Counted from the stretch's first letter, positions 43,883-53,105 are shown. The stretch is 64,000 nt of DNA from Asanoa sp040654855 (GCF_040654855.1 NZ_JBFAIU010000001.1:1-64000), one strand, 5' to 3'. Numbers and translations are program-made. The notes: generated by a model from the letters alone, not told the origin.

Positions 43883-45826
43883 ATGCGTTGGGACAACCTG
43901 TCGGCTCTCCCCGCCTCGGTCGTCCCTGACCGGGCGGCGCCGGCGACACCACCCCTGCCGCTGGCGCTGCCCGGCGCAGTAGCCCGCACCTTCGACACGC
44001 CGGGCTTCGCCGGCATGACCTTCTACGAGGTACGCGCAAAGTCGATCATCAACAAGGTGCCCGGCAACTCGCGGATGGGCTTCGACTGGACGATCAACCC
44101 CTATCGGGGCTGCAGTCATGCCTGCACCTACTGCCTGGCCGGTGACACCCCGATCCTGCTGGCCGACGGGCGCACCCGTCCGCTGCGTGACCTGCGGGTG
44201 GGAGACCGGATCTACGGGACTGTCCGGTCCGGCACCTATCGGCGCTACGTCGTCACCGAGGTGCTGGCGCACTGGCAGACGACGAAGCCGGCATACCGCG
44301 TGACCCTCGCCGACGGCACCGAGCTGGTGGCCAGCGGCGATCACCGGTTCCTCACCGAGCGCGGGTGGAAGCACGTCACGGGTGCGATGGGCGGTGCCGA
44401 CCAGCGACCGCACCTGACCAGCGGCAACAAGCTGATGGGCGTGGGCCGGTTCGCGCCGGCACCGGCCGACACGGCCGACTACCGGGCAGGCTACCTGTGC
44501 GGGATGAGCCGGGGTGACGTGAGCGTCACCGACCGGGAGCCGCTGCACCGCACCGGGCGCTACCTCGCCGAGGCGCCGCCGTCGGTGGCTCGGCTGGCCG
44601 CGGCCGGCCGGATCGCGGCCCCGCCGTCCGCCTCCGCCTCCGACGACTGGCGCAAGGGCTTCCTGGCTGGGGTCTTCGACGCTTCGGGCTCGCACGACGG
44701 CACGACGCTGCGGATCGGCAGCATCGACCGGGAGACGATCGACGAGGCGGCCTCGGCACTGCGGTCGCTGGGCTTCGACTTCGTGGTGCGGCGGACGGGC
44801 GGCGGCGCGCGGGGCTGGTATGTCCGCATCGTCGGCGGCCTGGCGGCCCGGCTGCGCTTCCTCCACCTCACCGACCCGGCGGCGACGTCCAAGCGCTCCA
44901 TCGAGGGCCTGGCGCTCAAGTCCAACGTGCCGCTGGACGTCGTGAAGGTCGAGCCGTTGGGTGTCGAGCTGCCGCTCTACGACATCACCACGGGCACGGG
45001 CGACTTCATCGCCAACGGGGTGGTGAGCCACAACTGCTTCGCCCGCAACACGCACACGTACCTCGACCTGGACCCGGGCCACGACTTCGACAGCAAGATC
45101 ATCGTGAAGGTCAACGCGGGCGACCTGGTCCGCAAGGAGCTCTCGGCCCGCCGCTGGCGCGGTGAGCACATCGCGATGGGCACCAACGTCGACGTCTACC
45201 AGCGGGCCGAGGGCCGCTACCGCCTGATGCCGCAGATCCTGTCGGCGCTGCGCGACTTCGCCAACCCGTTCTCGATCCTGACCAAGGGCACGCTGATCCT
45301 CCGCGACCTGCCGTTGCTCCTGGAGGCCGCGTCGGTGACGTCGGTGGGTCTGTCGTTCTCGGTCGGCTTCGTCGACGAGGAGATGTGGCGTCGGGTCGAG
45401 CCCGGCACACCGTCGCCACGCCGCCGCCTCGACGCGGTGCGCCGGCTGACGGACGCGGGCTTCTCGGTGGGCGTCCTGGTGGCCCCGATCCTGCCGGGCC
45501 TGACGGACACCGAGGAGTCGATCGAGGCGACCGTCGCGGCGGCCGCGGAAGCGGGCGCGGCGGGCGTGACGGGCATCGCCCTGCACCTACGCCCCGGCAC
45601 CCGGGAGTGGTACGCGAAATGGCTGGGCCGCGAGTTCCCAAACCTGGTGCCACGCTATCGGGCGCTGTACCGCGGTAGCTCGTACCTACCGAAGGAATAC
45701 CAGCGCGAGATCACGGCCCGAGTCCGCCAAGCAGCGAGGCACCACGGCCTTGACCGCCAGGACAATTTCGAATCGCGGCAGTTGCCCGAGCAACCGCCCG
45801 AGCCAGAACAACTGACGCTGCTCTGA
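43883..45826 (+). CDS. Intein-containing Rv2578c family radical SAM protein
   Basis: A 647-residue precursor. The mature ~346-residue host is a radical SAM protein of the Rv2578c/SplB-like group: NPYRGCSHACTYC...FARNTHTYL, GTNVDVYQRAEGRYRLM, then GIALHLRPGTREWY. A 301-residue intein interrupts it directly at the third cluster cysteine of CxxxCxxC, so an active [4Fe-4S] site exists only after splicing. ATG 43883 has no ribosome binding site and lies just after an SOS-like box, suggesting leaderless, damage-induced expression. The enzyme reaction is unknown; spore-photoproduct-lyase-like repair is a reasonable guess. Confidence 0.92.
   Translation: MRWDNLSALPASVVPDRAAPATPPLPLALPGAVARTFDTPGFAGMTFYEVRAKSIINKVPGNSRMGFDWTINPYRGCSHACTYCLAGDTPILLADGRTRPLRDLRVGDRIYGTVRSGTYRRYVVTEVLAHWQTTKPAYRVTLADGTELVASGDHRFLTERGWKHVTGAMGGADQRPHLTSGNKLMGVGRFAPAPADTADYRAGYLCGMSRGDVSVTDREPLHRTGRYLAEAPPSVARLAAAGRIAAPPSASASDDWRKGFLAGVFDASGSHDGTTLRIGSIDRETIDEAASALRSLGFDFVVRRTGGGARGWYVRIVGGLAARLRFLHLTDPAATSKRSIEGLALKSNVPLDVVKVEPLGVELPLYDITTGTGDFIANGVVSHNCFARNTHTYLDLDPGHDFDSKIIVKVNAGDLVRKELSARRWRGEHIAMGTNVDVYQRAEGRYRLMPQILSALRDFANPFSILTKGTLILRDLPLLLEAASVTSVGLSFSVGFVDEEMWRRVEPGTPSPRRRLDAVRRLTDAGFSVGVLVAPILPGLTDTEESIEATVAAAAEAGAAGVTGIALHLRPGTREWYAKWLGREFPNLVPRYRALYRGSSYLPKEYQREITARVRQAARHHGLDRQDNFESRQLPEQPPEPEQLTLL
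44132..45034 (+). mobile_element. Intein with degenerate LAGLIDADG endonuclease
   Basis: 301 residues, from Cys1 (CLAGDTPILLADGR) to the C-terminal VVSHN, followed by the +1 Cys. Splicing block B is GTELVASGDHRFLT; block F is YDITTGTGDFIANG. The two endonuclease motifs are GYLCGMSRGDV and GFLAGVFDASGSH. In the first the catalytic acid is kept; in the second it is Ser instead of Asp, so cleavage is probably lost. Splicing residues all look intact. Joining the flanks gives CTYCFARN. Confidence 0.92.
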
Positions 45827-45861
45827 ATAAACTAGCGAATTGCATATCGCAAATTGCTCAA

Positions 45862-45938
45862 TGGTGGAGCTGAGGGGATTTGAACCCCTGACCCCCTCGA
45901 TGCGAACGAGGTGCGCTACCGGTCTGCGCCACAGCCCC
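45862..45938 (-). tRNA. tRNA-Ala (CGC anticodon)
   Basis: A 77-nt cloverleaf with encoded CCA. Acceptor GGGGCTG pairs with CAGCTCC (one G-U), the anticodon stem-loop is CCTCG-TTCGCAT-CGAGG with anticodon CGC, and the T arm has AGGGG-TTCAAAT-CCCCT. It decodes GCG, an abundant codon here. It lies 35 bp after the converging radical SAM gene. Confidence 0.95.
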
Positions 45939-46029
45939 GCCGCCGGACCGAACAGGTCCAGCGAACCGGCGATAAGGCTAACAGGTACCACCACCGGACA
46001 GCGAACCGGCACCCCCGAGCGCGGTCCGA

Positions 46030-47170
46030 TGATCAGCCCGCCGGCGACGGTCGCACTCGCCGCCGGGCGGCGTCCATCACCGGGCTTCCGTCCGGGCCCG
46101 CACTCGGCTGTGTTGCTCCGCCAGGGTCTCGTCCGGGCGTTCCCACGCGCAGCCTCGCGTCGTTCGCCATTGAGCGACGCCTGGGGTCCATCGCGGCGCG
46201 CACTAGGTCGCGTTTGCGCGGTGGGTCTGGTCCGGGCGGCTCCATGGGCCGGTTGGCCGCGTCGTCGCCGCGGGCGATGTGGCGTGTGTCGTGGTCGTCC
46301 TGGGCCGTGTTGGTTCGGCCGGGTCTAGGCCGTTGGCTTCGTAGGCCGGCTGGTGGGGTCGCCGTCGGGCGATGTGTGGCTTTGTCGTGGGTCGCCTTCG
46401 GCTTTGTTGGATCGGCCGGGTCTTGGCCGGCGCTTCTGTAGGCCGGCCGGCGGGATCGCCGCCCGGGAGAGGTGCGGCGTGTCCTGGTTCGCTCTGGGCT
46501 GTGTTGACTCGGCCGGGTCAGTCGGTCGGATCCGTAGGTCGGCTGCGGGATCGCCGCCCGGGGTGCGGCGTGCGTTCCGCGTCGCCGTGGGCCGTGCTGC
46601 TCTCGTCGAGTGTCGGCCGGGCAAATCCTTCGGTCGGTTGGCGGCCTCGCCGTCGGGAGAGGCGTGGCATGCGTTCTGGTCGCGCTTGGCCGTGTTGCGC
46701 CCGCAATCTCGCCCAAGCAACCCTTAGGCCCGCTGTCGCTGCCGGGCGAGGCGTGGCGTGCGTCTCGCGTCGCGCTGGGCGGTGTTGCTTCGGCCGGGTC
46801 TCGGCTGGCGACCCCACACGTGGCTTGGCGGGTCCGCCACCGACGACGACTGGCCTCCGTCTCGGCTCGCGTTGTTGCTCCGCCGGCCTCGTCTGGGGCG
46901 CGGCAGGCTGCCTGGCGGCGTCCACCATCGGGGGGACGCTCGGACTTCGTCTCGGCTCGCGCTTGGTCGTGTTGCTCCGCTTGTCTCGTTCGGGGCGCGG
47001 CAGGCTGCCTGGCGGCGTCCACCACAGGGCGACACCCGGACGACGTCTCGACTGGCGCCAGGTCGCGTTGCTCCGCCGGGTCTCGTCCCGCGAACATGTG
47101 CCGCGCGGCGGCGTCCGCCACCCGGCGACATCCGTCGCCGTCCGCGCTAGGCCGTGTTGCTTCGCCGCGT
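46030..47170 (-). repeat. Minisatellite of ~12 degenerate ~95-bp units
   Basis: A GTGTTG-like core recurs at 46110, 46210, 46307, 46404, 46501, 46594, 46692, 46782, 46872, 46969, 46065+1000 (47065) and 47154, giving spacings of 89-100 bp (mean ~95). Surrounding units share CTGGGCCGTGTTGCTTCGGC and CGGGTCT. The rightmost core lies inside the last codons of the membrane gene at 47147, so the unit seems derived from that gene's 3' end. The stop codon there (CTA on the plus strand) is CTG or CTT in most other units. Units to the right are more alike. No gene is supported inside. Confidence 0.88.
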
Positions 47171-47941
47171 CTCGTATGGGCGGCCCCGCAACCCGCCCGC
47201 CCGGCGGTAGGAGACCGACCCCGTAGCCGCCGGCGGCAGGTCCGCCGGCCGGTCCAGGCCCATCGCCGCCCGCCGGACCGCCTCGCGTTGTGCGGCCAGG
47301 CGGCGCTGCTGCTCCCGCCGGGCCTCGGCCCGCCGGGCCTGCTCCGCCCGGACCTCCGCCTGCCGGGCCGCCAGCCACGCCGCGCGGCGGGCCATCCGCC
47401 GGCGCCGGGCTCGCTCCGCCAGCGCCCGGCTGCGCAGGTGCCCCAGGTAGACGAGCAGCAGCGTGCCCGTCACCGCGACGCTCACCCAGAAGCCCGGGCC
47501 GACCAGGAAGACCCCGACCAGCTCAACCAGGTTGAGCAGGACCAGGGCCGCGAGGACGCGGCGTCGCCGGTAGACCGCCGTCGGGTGGCGGCGGACCGGG
47601 CGGCGGCGGACCTGGCGGGCCATGACGCCCGGTGGCACCGACCGCAGGCGTGGGGAGCGACGGGACGACGGCGGCGCCGATACCGGCGGCGCGGACACGG
47701 GTGGCGCCGAGACCGGGACTTCCGGGCGCAGTGGAGGGAGCACCGCGCGGGCGCCGCGGACCGGGCGGCGGCCGGGCACGGTGCGGCGACGGCGTCGGCG
47801 TGAGAGCACGCGCGCCGTCGACGACGCCCTCTCCGCTACCAATCGCTCGGTGGCGTCGTACCGGCGGACCAGGGCCGGCGCCAGAGCGAGCAGCCCGGCC
47901 GCGGCGAGGACGGCGAGGAGCACCGATGTCGGCACCCTCAC
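47147..47941 (-). CDS. Membrane protein in the galU-moeA-rimJ locus (Rv0996/GLPR-like position)
   Basis: A 264-residue protein: N-terminal membrane helix (VPTSVLLAVLAAAGLLALAPAL), an Arg/Pro-rich cytoplasmic segment with PPVSAPPVSAPP repeats, two hydrophobic segments near 132-168, then a long Arg/Ala/Glu helix (ARQAEVRAEQARRAEARREQ). It is fourth in galU-moeA-rimJ-membrane protein, the position of mycobacterial Rv0996, whose corynebacterial relative GLPR is the membrane receptor for the MoeA-like divisome protein Glp. Orthology is inferred from position and topology. The last codons form the first unit of a repeat array. Confidence 0.7.
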   Translation of the reverse strand: MRVPTSVLLAVLAAAGLLALAPALVRRYDATERLVAERASSTARVLSRRRRRRTVPGRRPVRGARAVLPPLRPEVPVSAPPVSAPPVSAPPSSRRSPRLRSVPPGVMARQVRRRPVRRHPTAVYRRRRVLAALVLLNLVELVGVFLVGPGFWVSVAVTGTLLLVYLGHLRSRALAERARRRRMARRAAWLAARQAEVRAEQARRAEARREQQRRLAAQREAVRRAAMGLDRPADLPPAATGSVSYRRAGGLRGRPYETRRSNTA

Positions 47942-48061
47942 CCCTCCCGTCTTACGAGTGACAACCCGATCATGCGGATTGATGAGGTTGCCGTGCGTTC
48001 GTAATTCGAGGTTACGGGCGGCTACCGAACAATGTGGCGCAACGCGCCGACCTACTCAAGA

Positions 48062-48694
48062 TCAGGATGCTGCGGCGCGGACGCGGTGCCAGCGGGCGAG
48101 CAGCCCGCCTTCGGCCGCGACCTCCTCGCTGGTCATCGCGTATCCGATGTGGTCACGCCAGGCACCGTCGATGTGCATGTAGCGCGGGTGGTACGCCTCT
48201 TCGCGGAAACCCAGTTTCTCCACGACGCGCCGGGAGGGCTTGTTCTCCGGGCGGATGTTGACCTCGATGCGGTGCAGGCCGCCGTGCCGGAACGCGTGGT
48301 CGACCACCAGCGCCAGCGCTGTCGGGGTCACGCCGCGACCCGCGACCCGGCCGTCGACCCAGTAGCCCACATAGGCCGAACAGAACGCGCGACGGACCAC
48401 ATTGCCCAGGTTGATGTGGCCGACGAACCGGTCCTCGAGGCAGATCGCGAACGGCATGCTCTCGCCCCGCCGCGCGGACTTGCGCTGGTCGCGGTGCACG
48501 AACCGGTAGGCCGCGATCGAGTTGAGCTCGTTCCAGTCACCCGGCGCCGACGGCTCCCACGGCGCCAGCCACGCCCGGTTCGCCCGGCGCACCTCCGACC
48601 ACGCCGCCGCGTCCGAGCGGCGGTAGGGGCGCAGCACGACCGGCCCGTCGCGCAGGACGGCGGGCCAGCCCGGAGCGGCGCCGAACGGCGTCAC
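48062..48694 (-). CDS. rimJ: Ribosomal-protein-alanine N-acetyltransferase family GNAT (RimJ-like)
   Basis: A 210-residue GNAT of the RimJ type. RDGPVVLRPYRRSDAAAW and ELNSIAAYRFVHRDQRKSARRGES (read in part) precede the acetyl-CoA site YVGYWVDGRVAGRGVTPTALAL and VNIRPENKPSRRVVEKLGF. Its GTG overlaps the moeA stop by 4 bp (GTGA), so the two are coupled. The galU-moeA-rimJ order is conserved in actinobacteria. Confidence 0.88.
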   Translation of the reverse strand: MTPFGAAPGWPAVLRDGPVVLRPYRRSDAAAWSEVRRANRAWLAPWEPSAPGDWNELNSIAAYRFVHRDQRKSARRGESMPFAICLEDRFVGHINLGNVVRRAFCSAYVGYWVDGRVAGRGVTPTALALVVDHAFRHGGLHRIEVNIRPENKPSRRVVEKLGFREEAYHPRYMHIDGAWRDHIGYAMTSEEVAAEGGLLARWHRVRAAAS

Positions 48695-49965
48695 TTGCGT
48701 CTGTCCAGCAACAGCACATCCACTGTGGAGCCCGCTGCCGCGGCCGTCACCCGCTCGCCGAGCACGACCAGGCCGTTGGCCTCCATCAGACCTGACAGGG
48801 TGTACGGGCCACCGTGCAGCGGCTGCACCGTGTAGCCACCGCCGCGGCGTTCGGCGACGTGGGCCGGGCGGAACTCGCGCAGGCCGGCCGGCGAGGTCAC
48901 GGTGTCGAGCAGATGCGCCCGCACGCTGGGCCGGAACACCGGCTCGGCACCGGACAGCAACTGGATCGCCGGGCGCGCCAGGACCTCGAAGCCGATCAAT
49001 GCGGCGCCGGGGTCACCGGGCAGGCAGACCACGGGCACCTCCTCCGCACCGACCGTGCCGAATCCGAGCGTGGTGCCAGGGTAGAGGGCGACCTCCGTGA
49101 ATGCCACGGGTCCGGCGCGGCCACCGTCGCGGCGGGACAGGATGCGCCGCACCATGTCGCCCGGGCCGGTGCCCGTGCCGCCGGTGGTCAGGATCAGGTC
49201 GGCCCGCAGCGTCTGGTCCTCCAGCAGCGCGCGCAGCCCCTCGGGGTCGTCGTCGCAGATGCCGACGCGGTACGCCAGGGCGCCGACCTCCGCCGCCGCG
49301 GCCGCCAGCGCGTGCGAGTTGGCGTCGACCACCTGGCCCGGCTGGCTGCCCCGGCCGACCTCGACCAGCTCGTCGCCGGTGGCGATGATGACCACGCGCG
49401 GGCTGGACCGGACGACCACGTGCCCGATGCCGGTGGCCGCGAACGCCGCGACGAGCGCGGGCGTGATCGTGGAGCCCGCGCGGGCCAGCACCGAGCCCGC
49501 GGCGAGCTCGTCGCCGGCGCGGCGCAGGCCGGAGCCGCGCTTCGGCGGCTGGAAGATCTCGACCGCCGCCATGCCCTGGTCGGTCCAGCTGATCGGGACG
49601 ACGACGTCGGCGCCGCCGGGCAGCGGGGCGCCCGCCGCGACCGAGAAGCAGGTCGACGGGGTCAGGCGGACCGGCCGCCAGCTCGACGCCGACAGGTCGC
49701 CGATCACGTTGAGCCGCACCGGGGCGCCACGGCCCGCGGTGCACACGTCCTCCCAGCGAGCCGCGTAGCCGTCGATCGAGGCCAGGTCGAACGCCGGGAA
49801 CGGGTGGGGCGCGAGGACGTCCTGCGCCAGCGTGTTGCCGTACGCCTGGGTGAGCTCGAGGTCGAGCGGCGGCAGCGCCCGCAGCCGTCGCAGCGCGCTG
49901 CCGAGATAGTCGGCCAGCGAGGTCAGCTCTCTGGCGGCCACCTCCGCGTCGGCTGTTTGTGTCAT
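48691..49965 (-). CDS. moeA: Molybdopterin molybdenumtransferase / gephyrin-like protein
   Basis: A 424-residue MoeA. FDLASIDGYAARWEDV covers the family signature in altered form (usually DGYAV). ALVAAFAATGIGHVVVRSSPRVVIIATGDELVEVG (read in part) and the MPT-binding LTTGGTGTGPGDM follow; FTEVALYPG and CLPGDPGAALIGFEVLARP are standard. It inserts molybdate into molybdopterin, but the copy in this genomic position is Glp in corynebacteria, a division protein. Its ATG overlaps the galU stop (ATGA). No other molybdenum-cofactor gene is nearby, which leaves the Glp role open. Confidence 0.9.
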   Translation of the reverse strand: MTQTADAEVAARELTSLADYLGSALRRLRALPPLDLELTQAYGNTLAQDVLAPHPFPAFDLASIDGYAARWEDVCTAGRGAPVRLNVIGDLSASSWRPVRLTPSTCFSVAAGAPLPGGADVVVPISWTDQGMAAVEIFQPPKRGSGLRRAGDELAAGSVLARAGSTITPALVAAFAATGIGHVVVRSSPRVVIIATGDELVEVGRGSQPGQVVDANSHALAAAAAEVGALAYRVGICDDDPEGLRALLEDQTLRADLILTTGGTGTGPGDMVRRILSRRDGGRAGPVAFTEVALYPGTTLGFGTVGAEEVPVVCLPGDPGAALIGFEVLARPAIQLLSGAEPVFRPSVRAHLLDTVTSPAGLREFRPAHVAERRGGGYTVQPLHGGPYTLSGLMEANGLVVLGERVTAAAAGSTVDVLLLDRRK

Positions 49966-50918
49966 GAGCCGACTCCTCCCGCTTGTACGAACTCTTCGAG
50001 CCAGGACCGGAATGCCGGGCCCAGGTCCTCACGCTGGCATGCGATCTGCACGACGGCCTGCAAATAGCCCAGCGGCATGCCCGTGTCGTAGCGGGTGCCG
50101 CGGTAGACGATGCCGTGGACCGGGGTGCCCTCGTCGAGCAACGTCTGCATCGCGTCGGTGAGCTGGATCTCGCCGCCGCTGCCGGGCTTGGTGTGCCGGA
50201 GCGTCTCGAAGATCTTGCCGGGCAGCACGTAGCGGCCGAGCACGGCGAGGTTGCTCGGCGCCTCCTCCGGCGTCGGCTTCTCGACGAGGCCCGTCACCCG
50301 CACCACCTCGGCGCCGGGCACCAGACCCTCCTCGGCCGGTGCGACCGACGCGATGCCGTAGCGCTTGACCTCCTCGCGCGGCACCTCCAGGAACGCCAGC
50401 ACGATGCCGCCGGTCTGGGCCTGCAGGTCGAGCATCGCCGGCAGCAGCGGCTCGGACTCGTCGACGAACTCGTCACCGAGCAGCACCGCGAACGGCTCTG
50501 CGCCGACGTGTGAGTCACCCATGCCGACCGCGTGCCCGAGGCCGAGCGGCTCGCCCTGCCGGCAGGTGTAGATCTCGGCCAGCTCGGCGGGCCGGCGCAC
50601 GGCCGCGAGCCGCTCCGCGTCGCCCTTCTCCTCGAGCCGGCTCTCCAGATAGGGCTGGCGGTCGAAGTGGTCGACCATGGAGGTCTTGCCGCGGCCGGTC
50701 ACCAACAGGATGTCGGTGATGCCCGCGGCGGCCGCCTCCTCGACGATGTACTGCAGGACCGGCCGGTCCACGACGGGCAACAGCTCTTTGGGTACGGCCT
50801 TCGTCGCGGGCAGGAACCGGGTGGCGAGACCGGCGGCGGGAATGACCGCCTTGACCGCGCGCCGGCGCGGAGCGGTCGAAGGGGATGGCGGTCGTGAGGT
50901 CGCTGGCTCGTCCGACAT
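49962..50918 (-). CDS. galU: UTP-glucose-1-phosphate uridylyltransferase
   Basis: A 318-residue GalU making UDP-glucose for cell-wall and storage glycans. The nucleotide-binding motif is AVIPAAGLATRFLPATKAVPKELLP (read in part), followed by QYIVEEAAAAGITDILLVTGRGK and EKPTPEEAPSNLAVLGRY. Full length with a short N-terminal Pro/Ser leader. First gene of a tightly overlapped galU-moeA-rimJ operon. Confidence 0.96.
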   Translation of the reverse strand: MSDEPATSRPPSPSTAPRRRAVKAVIPAAGLATRFLPATKAVPKELLPVVDRPVLQYIVEEAAAAGITDILLVTGRGKTSMVDHFDRQPYLESRLEEKGDAERLAAVRRPAELAEIYTCRQGEPLGLGHAVGMGDSHVGAEPFAVLLGDEFVDESEPLLPAMLDLQAQTGGIVLAFLEVPREEVKRYGIASVAPAEEGLVPGAEVVRVTGLVEKPTPEEAPSNLAVLGRYVLPGKIFETLRHTKPGSGGEIQLTDAMQTLLDEGTPVHGIVYRGTRYDTGMPLGYLQAVVQIACQREDLGPAFRSWLEEFVQAGGVGS

Positions 50919-50927
50919 TCCGCGAGA

Positions 50928-53105
50928 CTATCCGCCCCTCGTCTGTCGCGGTGGCTGCGTCCCGCTTGACGCGCCGCCAGCAGGTCGGATCGGCTTCGAA
51001 CCGCCGGCCTGCGACTGTTCCGCCGGACGGCGCAGATCAAGACCTGAACCCCCCGCCCGAGGCTGGTTGTCGGCCGGTGTCACGGCGGCCGCGGCGACCG
51101 GGATCTCGGCCATCACCGGCTCACCGCCGGGCGCCACCCGGAAGCCGTCGCGGCCGGCCGCCTTCGCGGCGTAGAGCGCGTCGTCGGCCGCGTCGAGCAC
51201 GGCTTGCGCCGTGGCCGCGTGGCTCGGGAACACCGCGATTCCAATGGAGACCGTCACCGCGATGCCGTCCGCGTCGTCGAGGTCGAACGTCTCGTCGCGG
51301 ACCGCGGAGCCCAGCCGGCGCGCGACGATGGCGGCGCCTTCGGCGTCGGTCTCCGGCAGCAGCACGACGAACTCCTCGCCGCCCTGCCGGAACGCCAGGT
51401 CGACCTCGCGCACCACGCCGCGGATCCGGCGGGCGAACTCGACCAGCACCGCGTCGCCGGCGGCGTGCCCGTGCGTGTCGTTGACCTCCTTGAACCGGTC
51501 GAGGTCGAGGGCGAGCACCGCGAGCATGCGGCCGAACCGGCTGGCCCGCTCGACCTCACGCCGGATCGACTCCCGCAGGTATCGGTAGTTCCACAGCCCG
51601 GTGAGCGGGTCCGTCAGGGAGAGCCGCTGTGCCTCCTGGTGCACGCGTACGTTGTCGACGGCGACCGCGGCCTGGCCGGCGAAGGTCCGCAAGGTGATGA
51701 CGTCGGCGTCGTCGAACTCGTCGTTGCCCAGCCGGTCGTAGAGCGCGAGCACGCCCGACGCCGTCGGCGGCTCGAGCGGCTGCACACCCGGCACCGGCTC
51801 GGTCGGCGGCCCGGCGACGTTGAACGGCACGGCGACGTACGTCCGGCAGGCCGGCTCGAACGGCGACAGCGGCGGCCCGTCGCGCTCCACCCGGCCGCGG
51901 CGCGGCACCCCGGTCGCGGCGACCCCGCCGAGGAGCCCGGCGCCGAGCGGCACCCGGCCGGCCGCCTCGACGCCGAGCCCGCACTGGCCGACCAGCGTGC
52001 CGGTGGCCGCGTCGAGCAGCAGCACCACCCCGCCGCTGGCGCCGGTCGCCGCCCGGGCCGTCTCCAGGATCACCTCGAGGATCCGCGGCAGGTCGTGGGT
52101 GCTGGACAGGGTGTCGCCCAGCACGGCCAGGTGCCCGCGGAGCTGGTCCCGGCTGGTGGTCAGCGCCCGCACGTACGCCTGTGTCTCCCGGGTCATCCGG
52201 TTGAACGCGACCGACAGCCGCCCGACCTCGTCCTGCCCGCGCACCGGCACCCGGGCCGCCAGGTCTCCACCGGCGGCCCGGTCGGCCGCGCCCGCGAGTT
52301 CGGCCAGCGGCCGGGTGGTCGACCGGGCCAGCCACCAGGCGGCACAGACCGCGAACAGGGCGGCGAGCACGACGGCGCAGACGAGCAGCGCGTAGAGGCC
52401 CTGGAGCTGGCCGGTCGGCACCGACAGCACGAGGGGGAGCGGCTGGCCCGGCGCCGGTGCGACCCGTCGGACCACCCGGCCGTCGGTCGTCTCGCCGAGC
52501 GCGTCACCGCTCATCCCGGCGGCGGCCGCGAGCACCGCCGGCAGTGTGCCCGGCGACTCGGTGCTGTGCACGGCGACCGGCGGGGAGCCGCCGAGCAGGG
52601 TGACCGCGGTGCCGGTCGCGCCGGCGAGCCGGCCGACGGTGGTGGCGTCGAGGTCGTGGGTGGCCCAGACCGAGCCGAGCGGCGCGCCGGCCGCGTCGCG
52701 GGCCTCGATCCGGACGGCCAGGCCGACGAACGGGCCCGGCTCCGCGGTGGGTTGCGCGCAGTCCGCCCACGGGCGTTCCGGGGACCCGGGAGTGCGCAGG
52801 GTGGGTACGCCGTCCGCGCGCTCGACCACGACGCCGGAGGCGAGCCCGCGGGCCACCACCTGGCTGGCCACGTCGGTCTGCCGGACCGGGTCCGTGGTGA
52901 CGGCGACCGCGTCGGCCGCGGCCTGGAGCTGCTGGCAGAGGGAGCTGACCGAGCTGCGCACCGCGGTGGCCGCGACGCCCAGCCGGTCGGCGGCCCGGTC
53001 CCGGCCGACCGCGGCGACCGTCCCACCGACGAACATGGCGCCGAGCAGCACCGGTCCCAACACGACGGCGAGGAACGCGGCGGTCAGCCGCCCGCGCAGC
53101 GTCAC
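50928..53105 (-). CDS. Membrane-bound HAMP-GAF-GGDEF diguanylate cyclase
   Basis: A 725-residue sensor. TM1 is near residues 5-28, an extracytoplasmic domain spans to ~235, TM2 is at ~240-262, then a HAMP domain (ARSTTRPLAELAGAADRAAG), a GAF domain (~340-530) and a C-terminal GGDEF. The active site is RQGGEEFVVLLP, the GGEEF form that is catalytically competent; an RxxD inhibitory site is not obvious. GTG 53105 with GGGGGAG. Its stop is 10 bp from the galU start, so it may share a transcript with galU. Confidence 0.88.
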   Translation of the reverse strand: MTLRGRLTAAFLAVVLGPVLLGAMFVGGTVAAVGRDRAADRLGVAATAVRSSVSSLCQQLQAAADAVAVTTDPVRQTDVASQVVARGLASGVVVERADGVPTLRTPGSPERPWADCAQPTAEPGPFVGLAVRIEARDAAGAPLGSVWATHDLDATTVGRLAGATGTAVTLLGGSPPVAVHSTESPGTLPAVLAAAAGMSGDALGETTDGRVVRRVAPAPGQPLPLVLSVPTGQLQGLYALLVCAVVLAALFAVCAAWWLARSTTRPLAELAGAADRAAGGDLAARVPVRGQDEVGRLSVAFNRMTRETQAYVRALTTSRDQLRGHLAVLGDTLSSTHDLPRILEVILETARAATGASGGVVLLLDAATGTLVGQCGLGVEAAGRVPLGAGLLGGVAATGVPRRGRVERDGPPLSPFEPACRTYVAVPFNVAGPPTEPVPGVQPLEPPTASGVLALYDRLGNDEFDDADVITLRTFAGQAAVAVDNVRVHQEAQRLSLTDPLTGLWNYRYLRESIRREVERASRFGRMLAVLALDLDRFKEVNDTHGHAAGDAVLVEFARRIRGVVREVDLAFRQGGEEFVVLLPETDAEGAAIVARRLGSAVRDETFDLDDADGIAVTVSIGIAVFPSHAATAQAVLDAADDALYAAKAAGRDGFRVAPGGEPVMAEIPVAAAAVTPADNQPRAGGSGLDLRRPAEQSQAGGSKPIRPAGGASSGTQPPRQTRGG

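Noticed and set aside
43135..44016. A 293-codon minus-strand frame across trxA
   Set aside because: Antisense to thioredoxin and its terminator; no family similarity.
46033..47121. A 362-codon minus-strand frame and several plus-strand frames within the repeat array
   Set aside because: They arise because the ~95-bp GC-rich repeats lack stops; composition is repetitive, there is no ribosome binding site, and unit length shifts the frame.
46030..47170. CRISPR array
   Set aside because: The repeats are contiguous, ~95 bp and degenerate, without unique spacers between short identical repeats, and no cas genes are present.
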